The position numbers and the translations under genes are program-made. From assembly GCF_024586455.1 (NCBI RefSeq), contig NC_065923.1, positions 50,476,264 to 50,540,263 of the forward strand: a stretch of DNA of 64,000 bases, in the 5' to 3' direction. A model generated the notes under the pieces. The model was not told where the DNA came from. It searched no databases and was given only the letters and a program-made list of their open reading frames with translations. Shown piece by piece: positions 10,822-22,344 of this stretch. The DNA is from Bactrocera neohumeralis (Eukaryota; Arthropoda; Insecta; Diptera; Tephritidae). Position 1 is the first letter of the stretch, and every line of letters starts with the position of its first letter.

Positions 10822-11238
10822 TTAAATTAAAGTATTCAAACCTGATTTTGTGGAAGCAGGAGATGCAGCTTCACGTGTATTAATAAAGAGCAGATGCAGA
10901 TGTTTCCGCTGATCGCATTCAAGCCCGAGGCATGAACCGCATCTGAAACCGATCGTACGAAAGAATGCAAAAGCCACCGTTTCTAAAAAAATTAGCAACA
11001 TATTTTTATATGATTTCGGCGCATACGTAGATACGAGAGGATGCCTACTAGTTGTGGCTTGAACTTTGCTTTTCATTTTCGCATTCGCAAATAGAGCAAA
11101 CGGATTAAAAAGATGCACAGATGCAGTACCCAAAAGGATTTTTATTGCTGCCATGCAAGCATATTTCTCTCTATACATATATGTTTGAATGCGTGTACAT
11201 TGAAGTATATGGATTCGCCTGCATGCATGTAAAGGCAT
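10822..11238 (-). CDS. Open frame of 138 codons, doubtful
   Basis: This is one of the longest frames here that I cannot assign to a transposon. No known domain is seen. A Cys-containing stretch (RCGSCLGLECDQRKH) lies near residues 102-116. A CTAATTTTTTTAG word at about 10,982-10,994 on the minus strand resembles a fly splice acceptor and would begin an exon in the same frame; the only nearby donor (CAG/GTTTGA near 10,855) is weak. Its composition resembles the flanks, and TATG/CATA words are included, so chance is the likely explanation. Confidence 0.15.
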   Translation of the reverse strand: MPLHACRRIHILQCTRIQTYMYREKYACMAAIKILLGTASVHLFNPFALFANAKMKSKVQATTSRHPLVSTYAPKSYKNMLLIFLETVAFAFFRTIGFRCGSCLGLECDQRKHLHLLFINTREAASPASTKSGLNTLI

Positions 11239-11577
11239 AAGGCATATAAGAATCTTTCAACACACAGGCACAAAAGTGTTTATGTACATGTAGTATATGT
11301 AACATCGATATGTATTTATGTACGTAGGTATGTAGGTATTTAGCTGCGTGCAGTTAACTGAACTCCTTCGCCGCAATGGCTTTATATAACCGCCGGCATA
11401 GGCGCATTTTTAAAACTCTTTCCTCATTTGGCGTTTGTTGTACATATACGACAAATTGCAATTATAACCTCCAATTGGATAGTATCTGTGCAACTCATTT
11501 CCCTAAGCTATTTAAGATATTATACAATAATAAATATTCCTCAACCACATAATAAATAGAGTATCGATGCAGAAAAA
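11239..11577. other. Nothing recognised
   Basis: A+T-rich DNA with TATG/TACA simple repeats at about 11,300-11,340. No coding or repeat boundary is clear. Confidence 0.4.
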
Positions 11578-12172
11578 GAACGTTTTGGTGTGGTTTGTGG
11601 GCCGGTGGAATCATTGGTCCACATTTCTTCAACGGTGAGAACGTAACCATCAATGGCGACCGTTATGGCGCCATTATAACCGACTATTTGATGCCTGAAA
11701 TTTAAGCTCGTGATCTTGGTGACATTTGGTTTCAACAAGGCGCCACCACTTACCACATATTGCATCAATCAATAGATTTTCTGAGAGAACACTTCGGTAA
11801 GCAGATAATTTCACGTTTTGGGCCCGACGATTGGCCATCAAAATCGTGTAATATCACACCATTAGACTTTTTCCTGTGGGGATATGTAAAGTCTAAGGCT
11901 TATGCGGGTAATCCTGCTTCGATTCAGGCCTTGGACCAAACATCATGCGTGCAATTCGCTAGTTTCCAGTCGAAATGCTCGAACGAGTCATCGAAAATTG
12001 TACTCAATGAATGGACCGTCTGAGACGTAGCCGCGGCCAAAATTTGAAAGAGATAATCTTCAAAAAATAAATGCCAAAGAATGTTCTTTCGAATTAACAT
12101 TCCTCATTGAATTTAAAGTTACTCAGTTTTTTTCTTTAAAAAAGTAGGGAACCTCGAAATGGATCAAAGGGT
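11578..12172 (+). pseudogene. DD41D transposase, C-terminal half relic
   Basis: The relic starts near the VWCGLWAGG block and runs to the family 3' end (AAAGTAGGGAACCTCGAAAT). Visible blocks are GDRYGAIITDYLMPEI, a damaged second-Asp block QQGATTYH (the Asp is lost), DFLREHFGKQIISRFGPDDW, PLDFFLWGYVKSKAY and NPASIQAL. In the undamaged family 41 residues separate the second and third Asp. Frameshifts break it around 11,740 and after 11,930. The 5' half and left end are absent. Confidence 0.88.
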
Positions 12173-12221
12173 GATTTTTAACTCTGCTATAATAAATGTT
12201 TGTCACAGCTTTAAGATTTTA

Positions 12222-12308
12222 TACACTCGCAATATATTGCAACAGAGTATAATAGTTTTGTTCACCTAGCTGTTCTGTGTAACACCTAAAACTAATCGAG
12301 CTGGATAT
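12222..12308 (+). mobile_element. DINE-1-like 5' fragment
   Basis: It reads ACTCGCAATATATTGCAACA, AGTATAATAGTTTTGTTCAC and CACCTAAAACTAATCGAG, the left part of the DINE-1-like repeats. It ends abruptly where the RTE tail begins at 12,309, so the retrotransposon probably inserted into it. Confidence 0.7.
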
Positions 12309-12660
12309 AGGATTCTTCTTCTTTACTGGCATAGACACCGCTTACACGGTTATAGTCGAATTAACAATAGCGCGCCAGTGTAGTCGGGTCCTTCTTTCCA
12401 ACGGAGTGGAGGTCTTCCTCTTCCTCTGCTTCCATCGCCGGTTACTGCGTCGAATCCTCTCAGAACTCAGATGATGTCATTTTCCATGCCTCTGCACTGT
12501 ATAGCAGGACGGAGATGATCAAGGAGTTGTAGAGTTTGGTTCTTGTTCGTCGGGAGAGGACTTTACTTTTCAATTGCCTACTCAGTCCAAAGTAGCACCT
12601 GTTGGCAAGAGTGATTCTGCGCTGGATTTCAAGAATGGAACGTATGAGATGAAAACATCT
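12309..12660 (-). pseudogene. RTE retrotransposon, 3' end relic
   Basis: On the minus strand this starts at ILEIQRRITLANRCYFGLSR, continues KSKVLSRRTRTKLYNSLIIS and LLYSAEAW, then after a deletion resumes at GSRGRGRPPLRWK and ends in the element's 3' tail GCCAGTAAAGAAGAAGAA. The tail is shared with the RTE copies at 22.8 and 58.6 kb. The part between the AEAW and GRPPLRWK blocks (including the WLGHV region) is lost. Confidence 0.88.
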
Positions 12661-12689
12661 CGACATTTCCATCTTGACTGCCTCGCGTT

Positions 12690-13762
12690 TGGGAGATCAA
12701 AACTTAAACACTTTGGAGCGCTACCTTCAGACATCCCACCGAACTGATTATGTTATCTCCAAAACTTGCGTTTTGATCGTTCAACCGTCTCTTCAGATGT
12801 CGAAAACATTGAACGCTTAGTTTATTTTTTCCGTACGGGACTAAAAAGAAGTTATTCGGTGCCAAGTCAAGACTACACGATAGAAGATTGATGAAATAGA
12901 TGTTTTAAGTGCTGACAAATACATTTGTTTTAGTCGATGTGTAAGAGCTCGCATTGTCGTGGAGAATAGTGATCCGTCCTCGGTGGTTAGTTTTCCTGAT
13001 TTCTTGAAAGACAAGATAAAGAAAGAAACAAATGGCTGTATATCACTTATAATATACTGTTCCGTTTTTTTCTAGTGGTATGGTTGTGACGTGTTTGCTT
13101 TTTCCAAAAAAAAAACCGGCAACCATTTGCTTGGAAGTGCTTCGTGCGCGCATTTTTAAAACTCTTTGGGTTCGGCTCATATTGTAACGCCCATACAATC
13201 GACTGTTTACTTTCAGCCTCATTGGTATAAATTCATGATATACGTAACATGTCTATGACAATGTGACTCTCTATCAATCGACACGCTCCTTTTTTAGCGA
13301 TCAACAAATTTTGTGGGATCCCACGTGAAACAATTTTGCTACGATCAAACGATAGTTTCTCACAATATCAGTTAGCGCACAGCATCTATAGTTTCTGGAA
13401 CAAGATTTTTCGGAGACCTTTTGCGGATTTTGTGGCGACTTTCACGAAGTTCGTCTTGGAGTGATCTACGACCTCGATTGGATTCAACATACCTTCTATA
13501 AACAATTCGTCCTTGATGAAGCTTCATCGCCAAAAGGTGAGTTAATCATCAATGTACTGATGCTGCGTTAATCCACGTCGAAAGTTGTATAAAATAATCG
13601 CACGAAAATGTTCGCGATTTAAATTTCATTTTTAGGCCGAAGTGAATATTTTAAGTTATTGTAACAACACAAATATCGTTCATATGTCAAAACGTTCTGA
13701 ATAAGCATAACAACAAAAGTGTCAAATTTTACGATAAACTTATGAGTTCCCAGACTGCAGCT
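12690..13762 (-). mobile_element. mariner relic, heavily decayed
   Basis: The minus strand contains recognisable mariner blocks: RRYVESNRGRRSLQDELRES near 13,480, PETIDAV near 13,385, then ITILHDNASSYTS near 12,950 (second catalytic Asp) and SLDLAPNNFFL near 12,865, where the third Asp has become Asn. Many stops and frameshifts lie between. Possible inverted ends TTGGGAGATCAAAACTT (12,690) and CTGGGAACTCATAAGTTT (13,762, other strand) match at about two thirds of positions. It is the oldest-looking mariner in the window. Confidence 0.8.
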
Positions 13763-13985
13763 ATAGGATTCCCAAATCCCGAAATATAATGGGCAACCTA
13801 CATATGTATGCTATAGTGGTCTGATATAGGCGGCTCAGACAAATGAGCATCTTGGGAATAAAAGAACGTGAGAAAAATTTTCAAAAATTTCAGACAGATA
13901 TTTTAAAAATTGAGGGAATAGTTCACGTATATACAGACAGACGGACATGGCTAAGACTCATTCAACTTCCGATTTTTTCTAATTT
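13763..13985 (-). mobile_element. INE-1-like fragment
   Basis: It reads CTATAGTGGTCTGATATAGG, GACAAATGAGC, TTTTCAAAAATTTCAGACAG, TTAAAAATTGAGGGA and ATACAGACAGACGGACATGG. These are the complements of words in the INE-1-like copies at 33.9 and 40.5 kb, in the same order. Confidence 0.8.
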
Positions 13986-14039
13986 AAAAAATAAAAAAAC
14001 TTTATTCTGCTTGTGGATCATTTTTTTTTGGTCTTTTAA

Positions 14040-15045
14040 ATTTTTTTACATAAAGTCGAGAATATGATATTATGCAAATGGCTGCCGCCACAGTTGATTG
14101 TCATTTAAGCCCTTTTTATGGCATTTTCCATCACTTTGGCCAGAACTTCAGGCGATAGGTCCTCACATTCTTGACGGATATTGTCTTTAAGAGCTGCAAG
14201 AGTCTGAGGCTTGTTGACATAAACCCGCGACTTCAAAAAGCTCCACAAAAAGAAGTCTGGAGCGGTCAAATCAGGCGATCTTGCTGGCCAGTGCAAATCA
14301 CCAAAACGGGAGATTAGGCGCCCGGGAAATGCATCCTTCAGCATATCGGTTGTGGCACGTGCAGTGTGTGCCGTTGCACCGTCCTGTTGGAACCACATGT
14401 TCTCCAATCCCAATTCATCAAGTTGCGGCAAAAATAACTCGTTGATCATTGTTCTGTAGCGCTCACCACTCATAGTAACCGTTTGGCCCGCGACGTCTTC
14501 GAAGAAAAAAGGTCCGATGACTCCTCCAGCGAAAACAGCACACCATACAGTGACTTTGAGCGGGTGTAATGGCTCTTCGTGGATTACACGCGGATTTTCA
14601 GTGCCCCAGAAGCGTAAATTTTGCTTATTTACGTACCCGCTAGGATGGAAATGGGCTTCATCACTCACGATTTTTTTTGATGAAAATCATCTTCCTCTTG
14701 GTGGTGATTAAGGATGGCTTGAGCGTATGTTGGACGCGATTGGCGGTCAGCAGCTAACAGCTGATGCACCCTCTGGACTTTGTACGGAAACATCTTCAAA
14801 TATTGTACCAAAATGTTGGAAACACGACTTGGCGGTCGATGTCGACGCTTCCATGACATGCTGCATATTCTTTGCAGAACGGCTACTCCGACGTCTGCAA
14901 CGCCTGGCAGCATCTCGTGTTGTGCCAGTCTCTTCGAGGTGAGCGGCTAAACGTCGCATGTTTCTTCGGACGGCCAGGAAATTCTTGTACCACCGAATTA
15001 TTGGTCAAATAAACACACGTTCTGATTGATATCCAAAACGGAACT
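14040..15045 (-). mobile_element. DD41D-type Tc1/mariner element, second family
   Basis: It contains a nearly complete transposase coding region on the minus strand. Outer inverted ends could not be fixed. The 3' UTR would lie around 14,040-14,100 and the 5' UTR beyond 14,960. The protein differs clearly from the eight-copy DD41D family, while keeping the 41-residue spacing. Confidence 0.8.
14105..14959 (-). pseudogene. DD41D transposase (second family), best preserved copy
   Basis: The C-terminal part (14,668 to 14,105) is open for 187 codons. It has SDEAHFHPSGYVNKQN with the first catalytic Asp, VTVWCAVFAGGVIGPFFFED, WFQQDGATAHTA with the second Asp, and SPDLTAPDFFLW with the third. The last two Asp residues are 41 apart, as in the rosa/VS-type (DD41D) group. 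The N-terminal part lies in other frames (VHQLLAADRQSR, AILNHHQEEDDFHQK near 14,690-14,800; MRRLAAHLEETGT at the start). A frameshift falls in the T run at 14,671-14,678, and further ones are upstream. TAA at 14,105 stops the frame about 15-20 residues early; CGGSHLHNIIF follows in frame. Confidence 0.9.
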
Positions 15046-16975
15046 GACATTAGAGGTCAATTGCAAAATTTATAGCATCTTCTGATAGGAGGATTACTTT
15101 TGCATTTAATTAAATAATTAAGCAGGAGTTATTTACTTAATTTTTCCAGAAGCTATTGGTTTCAAAGGGTCTTAGAATATCTTACAGTAAAAAATTCTTA
15201 ATAATGTGACCTATATACATATGTACACAATATATACGAGTACTTTTTCAAAGCTTTTCCGGAGAACTCAAATTTCTTTTTTCTCAAAGTCGCTTTAATC
15301 ACTAACTACCAAATACATTGAATTTGAACACAACAGTGAAAAGCATTCCAGAAGCCTAATTTATGTGTGTTTTGGCTAATTCTAGAAGAAAGAGCATGAT
15401 TTATTGTAATCATAGTTGATTACCTTGTATTGAACAAGTAAATAATATTTGCATTGCGATTAATTTTTATTAGCATTTCCCAAAAATAGTAAGCTTTGCA
15501 ATTTTTGTTTTCAACTTTGCAGTGAAATTCAAATTCTCTTACATAGCTCATAAATAAATAACCTTGTATGTAAACTGCCGAGGCAGGTAACGGTTAAAAT
15601 GCTTAAAATAGAAGTTTGAAACTGAAGCAAATGTATTTACATAATATTACTAGTTGACATATTTTGATTACAAGTGGAATTATAATACAAGGGTATGGGT
15701 ATACCATGGTAAAAAAATATAATACTCGAAAATTGTTTTTGTAATTTATAAAATTTCGAAGTCGGCCAAAATATATACGTCGGTCGCTGCAAAGGGAAGA
15801 AAAATATCTAAGGGCTGCCTTAGTTTAAAAAAAATGTGAGAAGGGTGGTTGCAATACTCGCAAATGTCTGAAGAAAAAGTAAGTTAAGAGATCAATTAAT
15901 TTCGGTGTTCAACAAAAAAAAAGTTGGGTATCATCGTGTTCCTATTTCGCAAACAGAGGCGATGCCAAGTAAATGTAACTTGAATGTATTCGGTCCATCA
16001 CTTACAGATAAGCTTTAGTCAACCATTCTCCCAATGTAATGTTTGACGGTGGCAACGCGAGGATCGGTGCTTTACGGCCGGAGGTTTATTTCGCATTAAA
16101 GTTCCACTATGACGATGCTTCCTCTTCGTAAAAAAAAACATATACATACATATATGTATGTATATAGGTTCGACACAAAATCTACATACATATGAACATA
16201 CATACATTGATAATAATTACCATACGGAGAACATGTACTTAAATTCCAAGCACTTTCGGTTCATACTATACATACATACATATGAATATATGTATGTTGG
16301 TTCTTCAAATTTTCGAAATAGCCAGAAGTAGCATTTTTATTGGCGTAAACTGTCAGGATTCTTGCGATTGTTCGTACCTGTACCTGTTTAATACGATTTT
16401 AAGTATATTGTTGTCTTACCCGGCAGCTAAACTCGTGATATACCGCGGGCCTTCATAGCTCCCACTAAAGTATCGACTTCGTGTACGAGCGTTCGTATTC
16501 AATGAGATTTTCGCAGATAAGATTACAGACCGCGCTCATTGGAGTATTGATATCGTGATTATTAAAAGAGAAATACATATTTGGTATTCCCAAGCGAACT
16601 TCAAATTAGTGTGATTTCTCAAATTATTTTCTCCGTAATAAGTGCGCTTCCCCACTCTCATAAGGTTTATTTTGAAATATATGTACATATATGTATGTAT
16701 GTCATATTCACATATGAACATAACGATATTAAAAGTAAAACTAGTTTGCATACATATTTATATGTAAGTATGTACAGATTTAGTGTTTGGTATATGGAAT
16801 CACGCTTAAGCATATCCGCGTACTCGCAGTGATTGCCAATCAAAACGCTTTTTCAATATTGTTGTTTTATATTAACTGTGTCTGCACTTTGAAGATGTTA
16901 TGAGTTCTCTTATTGCAGAAATACATATACACTAGTGAAAAAAATAATTGAGTATTAGCTCGCGTCTGATATACA
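15046..16975. other. Long stretch without recognised genes
   Basis: A+T-rich DNA. CATA/TATG palindromic arrays occur at about 16,138-16,206, 16,262-16,300 and 16,680-16,770. Short frames (16,019-16,207; 16,536-16,832) translate these arrays and are not genes. Nothing else identified. Confidence 0.45.
16138..16300. repeat. CATA/TATG palindromic microsatellites
   Basis: Two clusters of ACATACATATGTATGT-type words, each able to fold on itself, are separated by about 55 bp of unrelated sequence. Confidence 0.85.
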
Positions 16976-17285
16976 GTAGCGGACAAGATCGTATGGCATC
17001 ATAAGCGAATCTTGCTTTTGCATGATAGTGATGAAGAGGTTCAAATCAGTTTGGACCTTTTTTCTTCTTATACATTTAGTATTAGATTTGTTTTTATGTT
17101 CTTAAAGAGTTATTAAAGAAATGAAAATAATAAAATAAAAGTGTAATCCAACTGAATTATGCCCCCTTGACATAAGCGCGATAATTTGATTGAGAATTTT
17201 TTTGAATTTTACGACGTTCTTTAAGGTTTTCAAAAAGTTTGATTATTAAGTGAAGCCCGGCACAGGGAGTAAAAAGAAGACAATA

Positions 17286-18496
17286 TTGGGTAGCGGAAAA
17301 AGTATTTTCGAATTTTGTCAATAGATGTCGTGCAGTCGTACATACATATATGTATCTCCAGGGCTACCAATCACATTGTATCATATTATATAGCGTTGGA
17401 AAGGTGAGATTTTAAGCTTCATTTAAAAAAATTAAATTCGGGGAAATTGAAAAAAAGTTACAGCTGTTCCAAAATGAGTGAAAATAATAAAGAAATTCGC
17501 TATATTTTGAAATTTTTGTATAAAAAAAGGAAGAAATCCACGCAAGCCACCAATGAAATTTGTGAAATTTACAGAGACGATGCTGTATCAGTTCGTGTAG
17601 CACAACAATGGTTCGCTCGCTTCCGAACGAAATTTCAATGTGAAAAATGCACCTCGCGCTGGTCGTCCTATCATTGAAAAAGTCGATGAAATTATGGAAA
17701 AGATTGACCAGGACCGTCACATAAGCAGCCATGACATCGCTAAGGAACTTAACATTCATCATCAAACGGTTTTGAACCATTTAAAAAAGGCTGGCTGCAA
17801 AAAGAATCTCTATGTTTGGGTACCACATGAAATGTCCGTGAAAAATTTAAGGGACCGAATTAACATCTGCCATTCTTTGCTGAAACGAAATGAAATCGAA
17901 CCATTTCTGAAGCGAATGGTAACAGGAGACGAAAAGTGGATCAAATACGACAATAATTTGCGAAAAAGATCATGGTCCAAGCGTGGTGAAGCTCAACAAA
18001 TGGTCGCAAAGCCAGGATTGACGCCTCGAAAGGTAATGCTGAGTGTTTGGTGTGGGATTGGAAAGGAAGGAATCATCCACTATGAGCTGCTCTAGCCTGG
18101 CCGAACGGGCTTTGTCTTCCATCAGGACAAGGCTAGATCACACACATCTTTGATGACTCGGTAAAAACTGGAGGAGCTTGGCTAGGAAGGTTTGATGCAT
18201 TCCCCATATAGCCCTGACCTTTCACCATCGGACTACCATTTGTTTCGATCCATGCAGAACTCCCTTAATGGAGTAAAGTTGGCTTCAAGAAAAGTCTGTG
18301 AGAATTACTTGTCGCAATTTTTCGCCGAGAAACCAGAAAAGTTGTACTATGATGGAATAATGTCTCTAGCGAAAAAATGACAAAAGTGGTCGACCAAAAT
18401 TGTATATATTTGGTTCATTAAAATTCATTATAAATATAAAAAAAAAATAAGTTGAAGTTTGATTAAAAATACGAAAAGACTTTTTCGACTACCCAA
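17286..18496 (+). mobile_element. mariner element of the SETMAR-like type, copy 1
   Basis: TA flanks lie at 17,284-17,285 and 18,497-18,498. The ends are TTGGGTAGCGGAAAAAGTAT on the left and TTGGGTAGTCGAAAAAGTCT from the right; after the first few differences they share TTTTCG. The length is 1,211 bp. The 5' UTR (CTACCAATCACATTGTATCA) and transposase match the copy at 43.9-45.6 kb. Confidence 0.93.
17474..18380 (+). pseudogene. SETMAR-like mariner transposase, broken
   Basis: The N-terminus MSENNKEIRYILKFLY is followed by a first helix-turn-helix ending in VAQQWFARFR. A frameshift near 17,640 leads into APRAGRPIIEKVDEIMEKID and a second helix-turn-helix (IAKELNIHHQTVLNHLKKAG), then WVPHE. 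GDEKW holds the first Asp and HQDKA the second; SPSDYHLF holds the third, 34 residues after the second. Between YELL and GFVFHQD about 30 residues are missing. Stop codons occur after YELL, and twice before HSPYSPDL. The family includes the transposase part of human SETMAR, but no SET domain is present here. Confidence 0.92.
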
Positions 18497-18875
18497 TATA
18501 ACAGGAGGGCGTATCTTAAAGTAACTGAGTTCGTCGAATCACTTTAAAAATTCAGAGCATATGAAGAGCGAGTTTGTCAACTCGGATAATATAGAAATTG
18601 GCAATGGTATTAAAACACATACATATACATACATACATATGTATGTATCTAAGATCTGAGATGATTGGAAAAATGTTTTATTTTCTGATGCATTCAAAAT
18701 AAATTTTTCGTCTTCCTACGTGATCCTTAAAGTCGGAGAACGGTTCAAAAATTAGTGGCTAATAGGTCGAGAAAAGAGGACCTCGAATTATCTGGATATT
18801 TTTTCTTAATATGAAATTGGTGATCTTGAATTTATTGGTGTAGTTATAAAATATATAAAAATGTACAACTAACGG
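18497..18875. other. Nothing recognised
   Basis: A+T-rich, with a CATA/TATG palindrome at about 18,617-18,650. Confidence 0.45.
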
Positions 18876-19322
18876 GTGATCCAAGTAGAGATACTTCTTT
18901 CAATAGCCTTGTTTTGGCAGATCACTCGTGAGACATGTCAAGCTGTCATATTATTTTTTTTAGTTCAGTATTGTTTGGCATTTCATCGTGGAAAGACTTA
19001 GGCCAGAACAATGTTTCCGAATTGTTCAACTTTATTACGAAAATTCCTGTTCTGTAAAGAACACACGCCAGACAGAGCGTACTATTCGCAACATTATCAT
19101 TCACCTTGAGACCCAGCATTAAATATGGAATAATATTCGACGGACACACGCAATGAAGAAAATGTACATAGCAGCCATATCTGAAAGTGTACACGAAGAT
19201 CGTGGTGAGTCGATTCGGCGCCGTTCGCAGCAACTCGGACCGACGTGTGGAAGGACTTGGCGCACTTTCTGTGTTTTTTCCTTCAAAAAGTAGGGGACCC
19301 TGAAATGGTTCATCTTTTATAA
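18876..19322 (+). mobile_element. DD41D element, internally deleted
   Basis: It starts GGGTGATCCAAGTAGAGATA and ends AAAAAGTAGGGGACCCTGAA, the two ends of the eight-copy family. Between them are remains of the N-terminal DNA-binding domain (RTIRNIIIHLETQH, ESVHEDRGESIRRRSQQLG) in broken frames, joined directly to the 3' tail. The catalytic domain is deleted. Total length is about 447 bp. Confidence 0.88.
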
Positions 19323-20269
19323 TCAAGCTTTTTAATTTTCACTACTCTTTTAAGCTAATAAAATATGGCAATTACTCCATTCAAGAAACCATACATGTCA
19401 AATAGCCCCAATTCGAATTCGAACTTTGGCATATGCTAAAGAGTAAAGTAATGAAAAATAAAATTTTTCAATTTCCGAAAATGTGTGGTACATGGATGTA
19501 TGTACCTGTTAAAAAATTATTAGGGGATTCTATGCCGAAACGTATTAAAACTGTCATAAAAAGCAAAGAAATTTCAACAAAATATTGACATTTAATTTTC
19601 ATAATTAACTAATAAATAATTTTAATTATAACTCACTTTCAATTATTAGAAAAAAATTATGTTTTTGAAAACCAGGATGACATTCAAATTATGGGCTGTA
19701 TTCAGCGAATGTAATTCGAGCTTTTCAAAATAAAGTTCTGCGCAGAATAGTGTGGCTTCTTTCTACGTGAGAGACGATGTCGTCCAGCGGGATAAAAGTT
19801 CTTTACTATAAAGGAAAAAATCGAAGAAAATATATTTGCGATTATTTTTAAACTATTTTTTCTTATTATTATTTTTACATGGTAAAGTTCTTATGTACAT
19901 ACATACATACATACATATATTCGCTTGCATTACATAATATTACAAAAAGTTTTACGGTAAAGATAAGATATGTGAAGTACATAAATATATAATATGTAGT
20001 ACATATGTAGGTACACACGTCCTTTTCTCGCCAAGAACCTGCTCGCCGATATGGGATCACTATATAGTATACAAAGCTACCATACAGACTGTTGGGTGAA
20101 ACTCAAGTATGGAAGCCATTTTTATTTGTTAAAGAATCTTTACGAAATACGGCTATATATTGTCCAAAGCGTTGAGTTATCTAGATTTAAAGTTTACAAA
20201 ATTTGTTGATTTACTCACCCCTACGAGACAAGTCTTTAGCTGAAAGTGGATGAAAGGGTAAAACATCTA
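19323..20269. other. Nothing recognised
   Basis: A+T-rich with a CATA array at about 19,895-19,920. No coding motif or repeat boundary was seen. Confidence 0.4.
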
Positions 20270-20750
20270 CGCCAAAGTTATTTTTCAAAATGAACTCAGT
20301 GATTTAATACGAGACGTAATGTCCATCGTATAGGGACATTAAAAACTATTGTCTTAACTATGTACATTCGTTGAAGACTTCCGAAGCTTGATGGTCCTCT
20401 AATACAACAATTAATGAAAGATACAGATTTTATCGAGGTTATGACTGTTTCGGATATTGAAGCTTGAAAATGTTTTTTGTTATTAGTCGAAAATGTCGCA
20501 GGTGATCATAAAGCATTAAATTGTGAAAAATATGCTGAAAAACTTTCAGACTCGAGAAGGCAAATATGAGTTCCAAGTTCGGCTGGTCTCCGCAATCATT
20601 TGGATAAGTTTGAGGATAATCTACAATTTAGAATCTAAAATTGGCGAAAAAAGGTCGATGGGATCGCCACATCATATCAGATTAGTGCTGGACCTAAAAA
20701 AGAGATTGTCGACAAGAAAATTATAAAAAATGGAGTTTTATTGAAATATT
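20270..20750 (+). pseudogene. Relic of a repeat-borne protein of unknown class, copy 1
   Basis: Frames in this segment carry pieces that I know from repetitive insect protein predictions without an established class: HLDKFEDNL near 20,600 and RWDRHIISD-CWT-KRDC near 20,670 (compare RWDxxMMADYCWxLKRD). Frameshifts and stops break it. A second copy on the other strand at 30.15-30.48 kb shares the same order, and both share the nucleotide word AATGAAAGATACAGATTTTAT. Whether this is part of a DNA transposon, a large virus-like element or something else cannot be told from these fragments. Confidence 0.55.
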
Positions 20751-21119
20751 ACACAGGTTTTCGACATTTTTCTTTATTTATTGAGATGTATCCTTGTTGT
20801 TCAAAACAAAACTGATATTATAAATATCTATGTATACATACATATGTGTATGTTAATTTGTTTCGAGATTTTTGATTTTTGTAATGAAAATATGAATTTA
20901 AAAATGTAAATATGTGCGAGAGCAAATCGTACAAAATTATTGATAGCTTCATGAATTGTGAGCACAAATATATGTACATACATATGTATGTATGTATATA
21001 TGTAGGTATGTATGTATTCAAAATCGATCTTATATCTAGGACAGCAAAACCACTGTAGACCAGTATTGTATCTAAATACGAGAGATTAAATATATTAAAT
21101 TAAGAATACGAATTGGCTG
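20751..21119. repeat. A+T-rich stretch with TATG/CATA array
   Basis: A dense TATG/CATA palindromic array lies at about 20,970-21,015, with a smaller one at 20,828-20,850. The 67-codon minus-strand frame across them is a product of the repeat. Confidence 0.7.
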
Positions 21120-21660
21120 TTTGCGTATTGTCCACGCACGAGGTAAAAAAACAACAGCTATGCGCTGTTGATTCGCTGTCGAAAATCAGAAGATGAAGCC
21201 TGCGAATGATGTTTAGATGTAATCATCGCTCAAAACAAGTGAAACAAAACGAAAATAACGCCCAGGTTGCCTGCTTATTGCCACAACCCCGCCAGTAGCG
21301 CAAGCCAATGCCACCACCTCCCTTAAGGGCAAAATCGCTGTAATACTATGCCTGTAGTGCACACGACTACAGCCACGAGCACATAAAGCATTTGTGTACA
21401 TAGCGGCTGGTAAGAAAAATGTATATGTATGGTATGTGTGTGCATCAGTTCTGTGTACCTATATTTATGTACCTCATGTTCGGGTCGGTTTGTATTGATC
21501 GGTAGCCGGCGTGAAATCACTCGTAGCCGTGGCCGTGAGTGGTTTAGTGATTCTCCCCTGTATGTGTGCGGCTCCGTAGGCCTTCAATGTTTTAAATGCT
21601 GCAAGCACGCTTCGGAGCTAACACAAACGTCCAGCCTTCTTGAACAGAAAACAGTAAGTT
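21120..21660 (+). promoter_or_regulatory. G+C-richer block with a strong splice-donor word
   Basis: This block stands out from its surroundings by higher G+C and CpG. A frame of 111 codons (21,429-21,764) has no known motif. AACA/GTAAGT at 21,649-21,658 is an excellent donor sequence and could end a non-coding first exon on the plus strand. It resembles the blocks at 26.4-27.7 and 62.8-63.6 kb. Evidence is compositional only. Confidence 0.2.
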
Positions 21661-22344
21661 GGGCGTGGCTTGAAATCAACCTCGAATGGTTGGAGAGTAA
21701 CTCGAACTTTTGTTTGTACCAATATGGATTGCGCCACAAACACTTAGTTAAAGATGGAAATTAAGAGACTGTCTAGCCGTTTCTCTTTCGTGTTTCTTGT
21801 CATTTAATTTTCTCTTGATAACTAGCGGTAAAATGAACAATGCTGTCAGAGAATTTTACTTTTAAACCAAATTAAATATCGTTATCAATGCAGGAGTTTT
21901 GCTACTTAGAATTTCACTTCCAAAATATAGAAGCGTTTTCTTAAATTAGTAAATAAATGTTATAATATATTTTATAAGGCATTCAATTGCATTGCAGTAA
22001 GGAAAACCAATTCAAGAGTTCGATTAATGGAGAACTTTGAGTTATAGAAATAGGAGTCGTAGAAGTTCAAATTTTTTCAAGTTTCCATTACTTTGAATGA
22101 AATATCATTCAATTCAATCAGTTCAGTATACTTTTTTTCGTGCTGTTGAATCTTATTTCGTTTGGTGCAGAAAGTGCAAAGTCAAAAAGAAAGCGTAGAA
22201 TAAGTCAAATAGAAGGATTGGAAAATAAATTAAAGGTGTCGAACGATCCCACCCAGGAGCTTTCCGCAAAGGTCATATCCGCGAAGTATGAATTTCCAAA
22301 TTAGTCGATTTTTATATTTTTTTAAAAAATGAAATCGATGAATA
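21661..22344. other. Nothing recognised
   Basis: A+T-rich sequence before the RTE pair. No motif was seen. Confidence 0.4.

Noticed and set aside
14105..14668. Functional 187-codon transposase
   Set aside because: It lacks the N-terminal DNA-binding part in frame, begins after a frameshift in a homopolymer run, and ends early at a TAA.
16976..17000. TACAGTAGCGGACAAGATCG as a Tc1 or pogo end
   Set aside because: No matching second end or transposase remains were found on either side of the mariner at 17.3 kb.
17474..18380. Host SETMAR-type fusion gene
   Set aside because: Only the mariner transposase is present, bounded by inverted ends and TA; no SET domain and several stops.
21213..21764. 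Several 60-111-codon frames on both strands as genes
   Set aside because: They lie in a G+C-richer block where long frames arise on both strands; no domain and no consistent coding strand.
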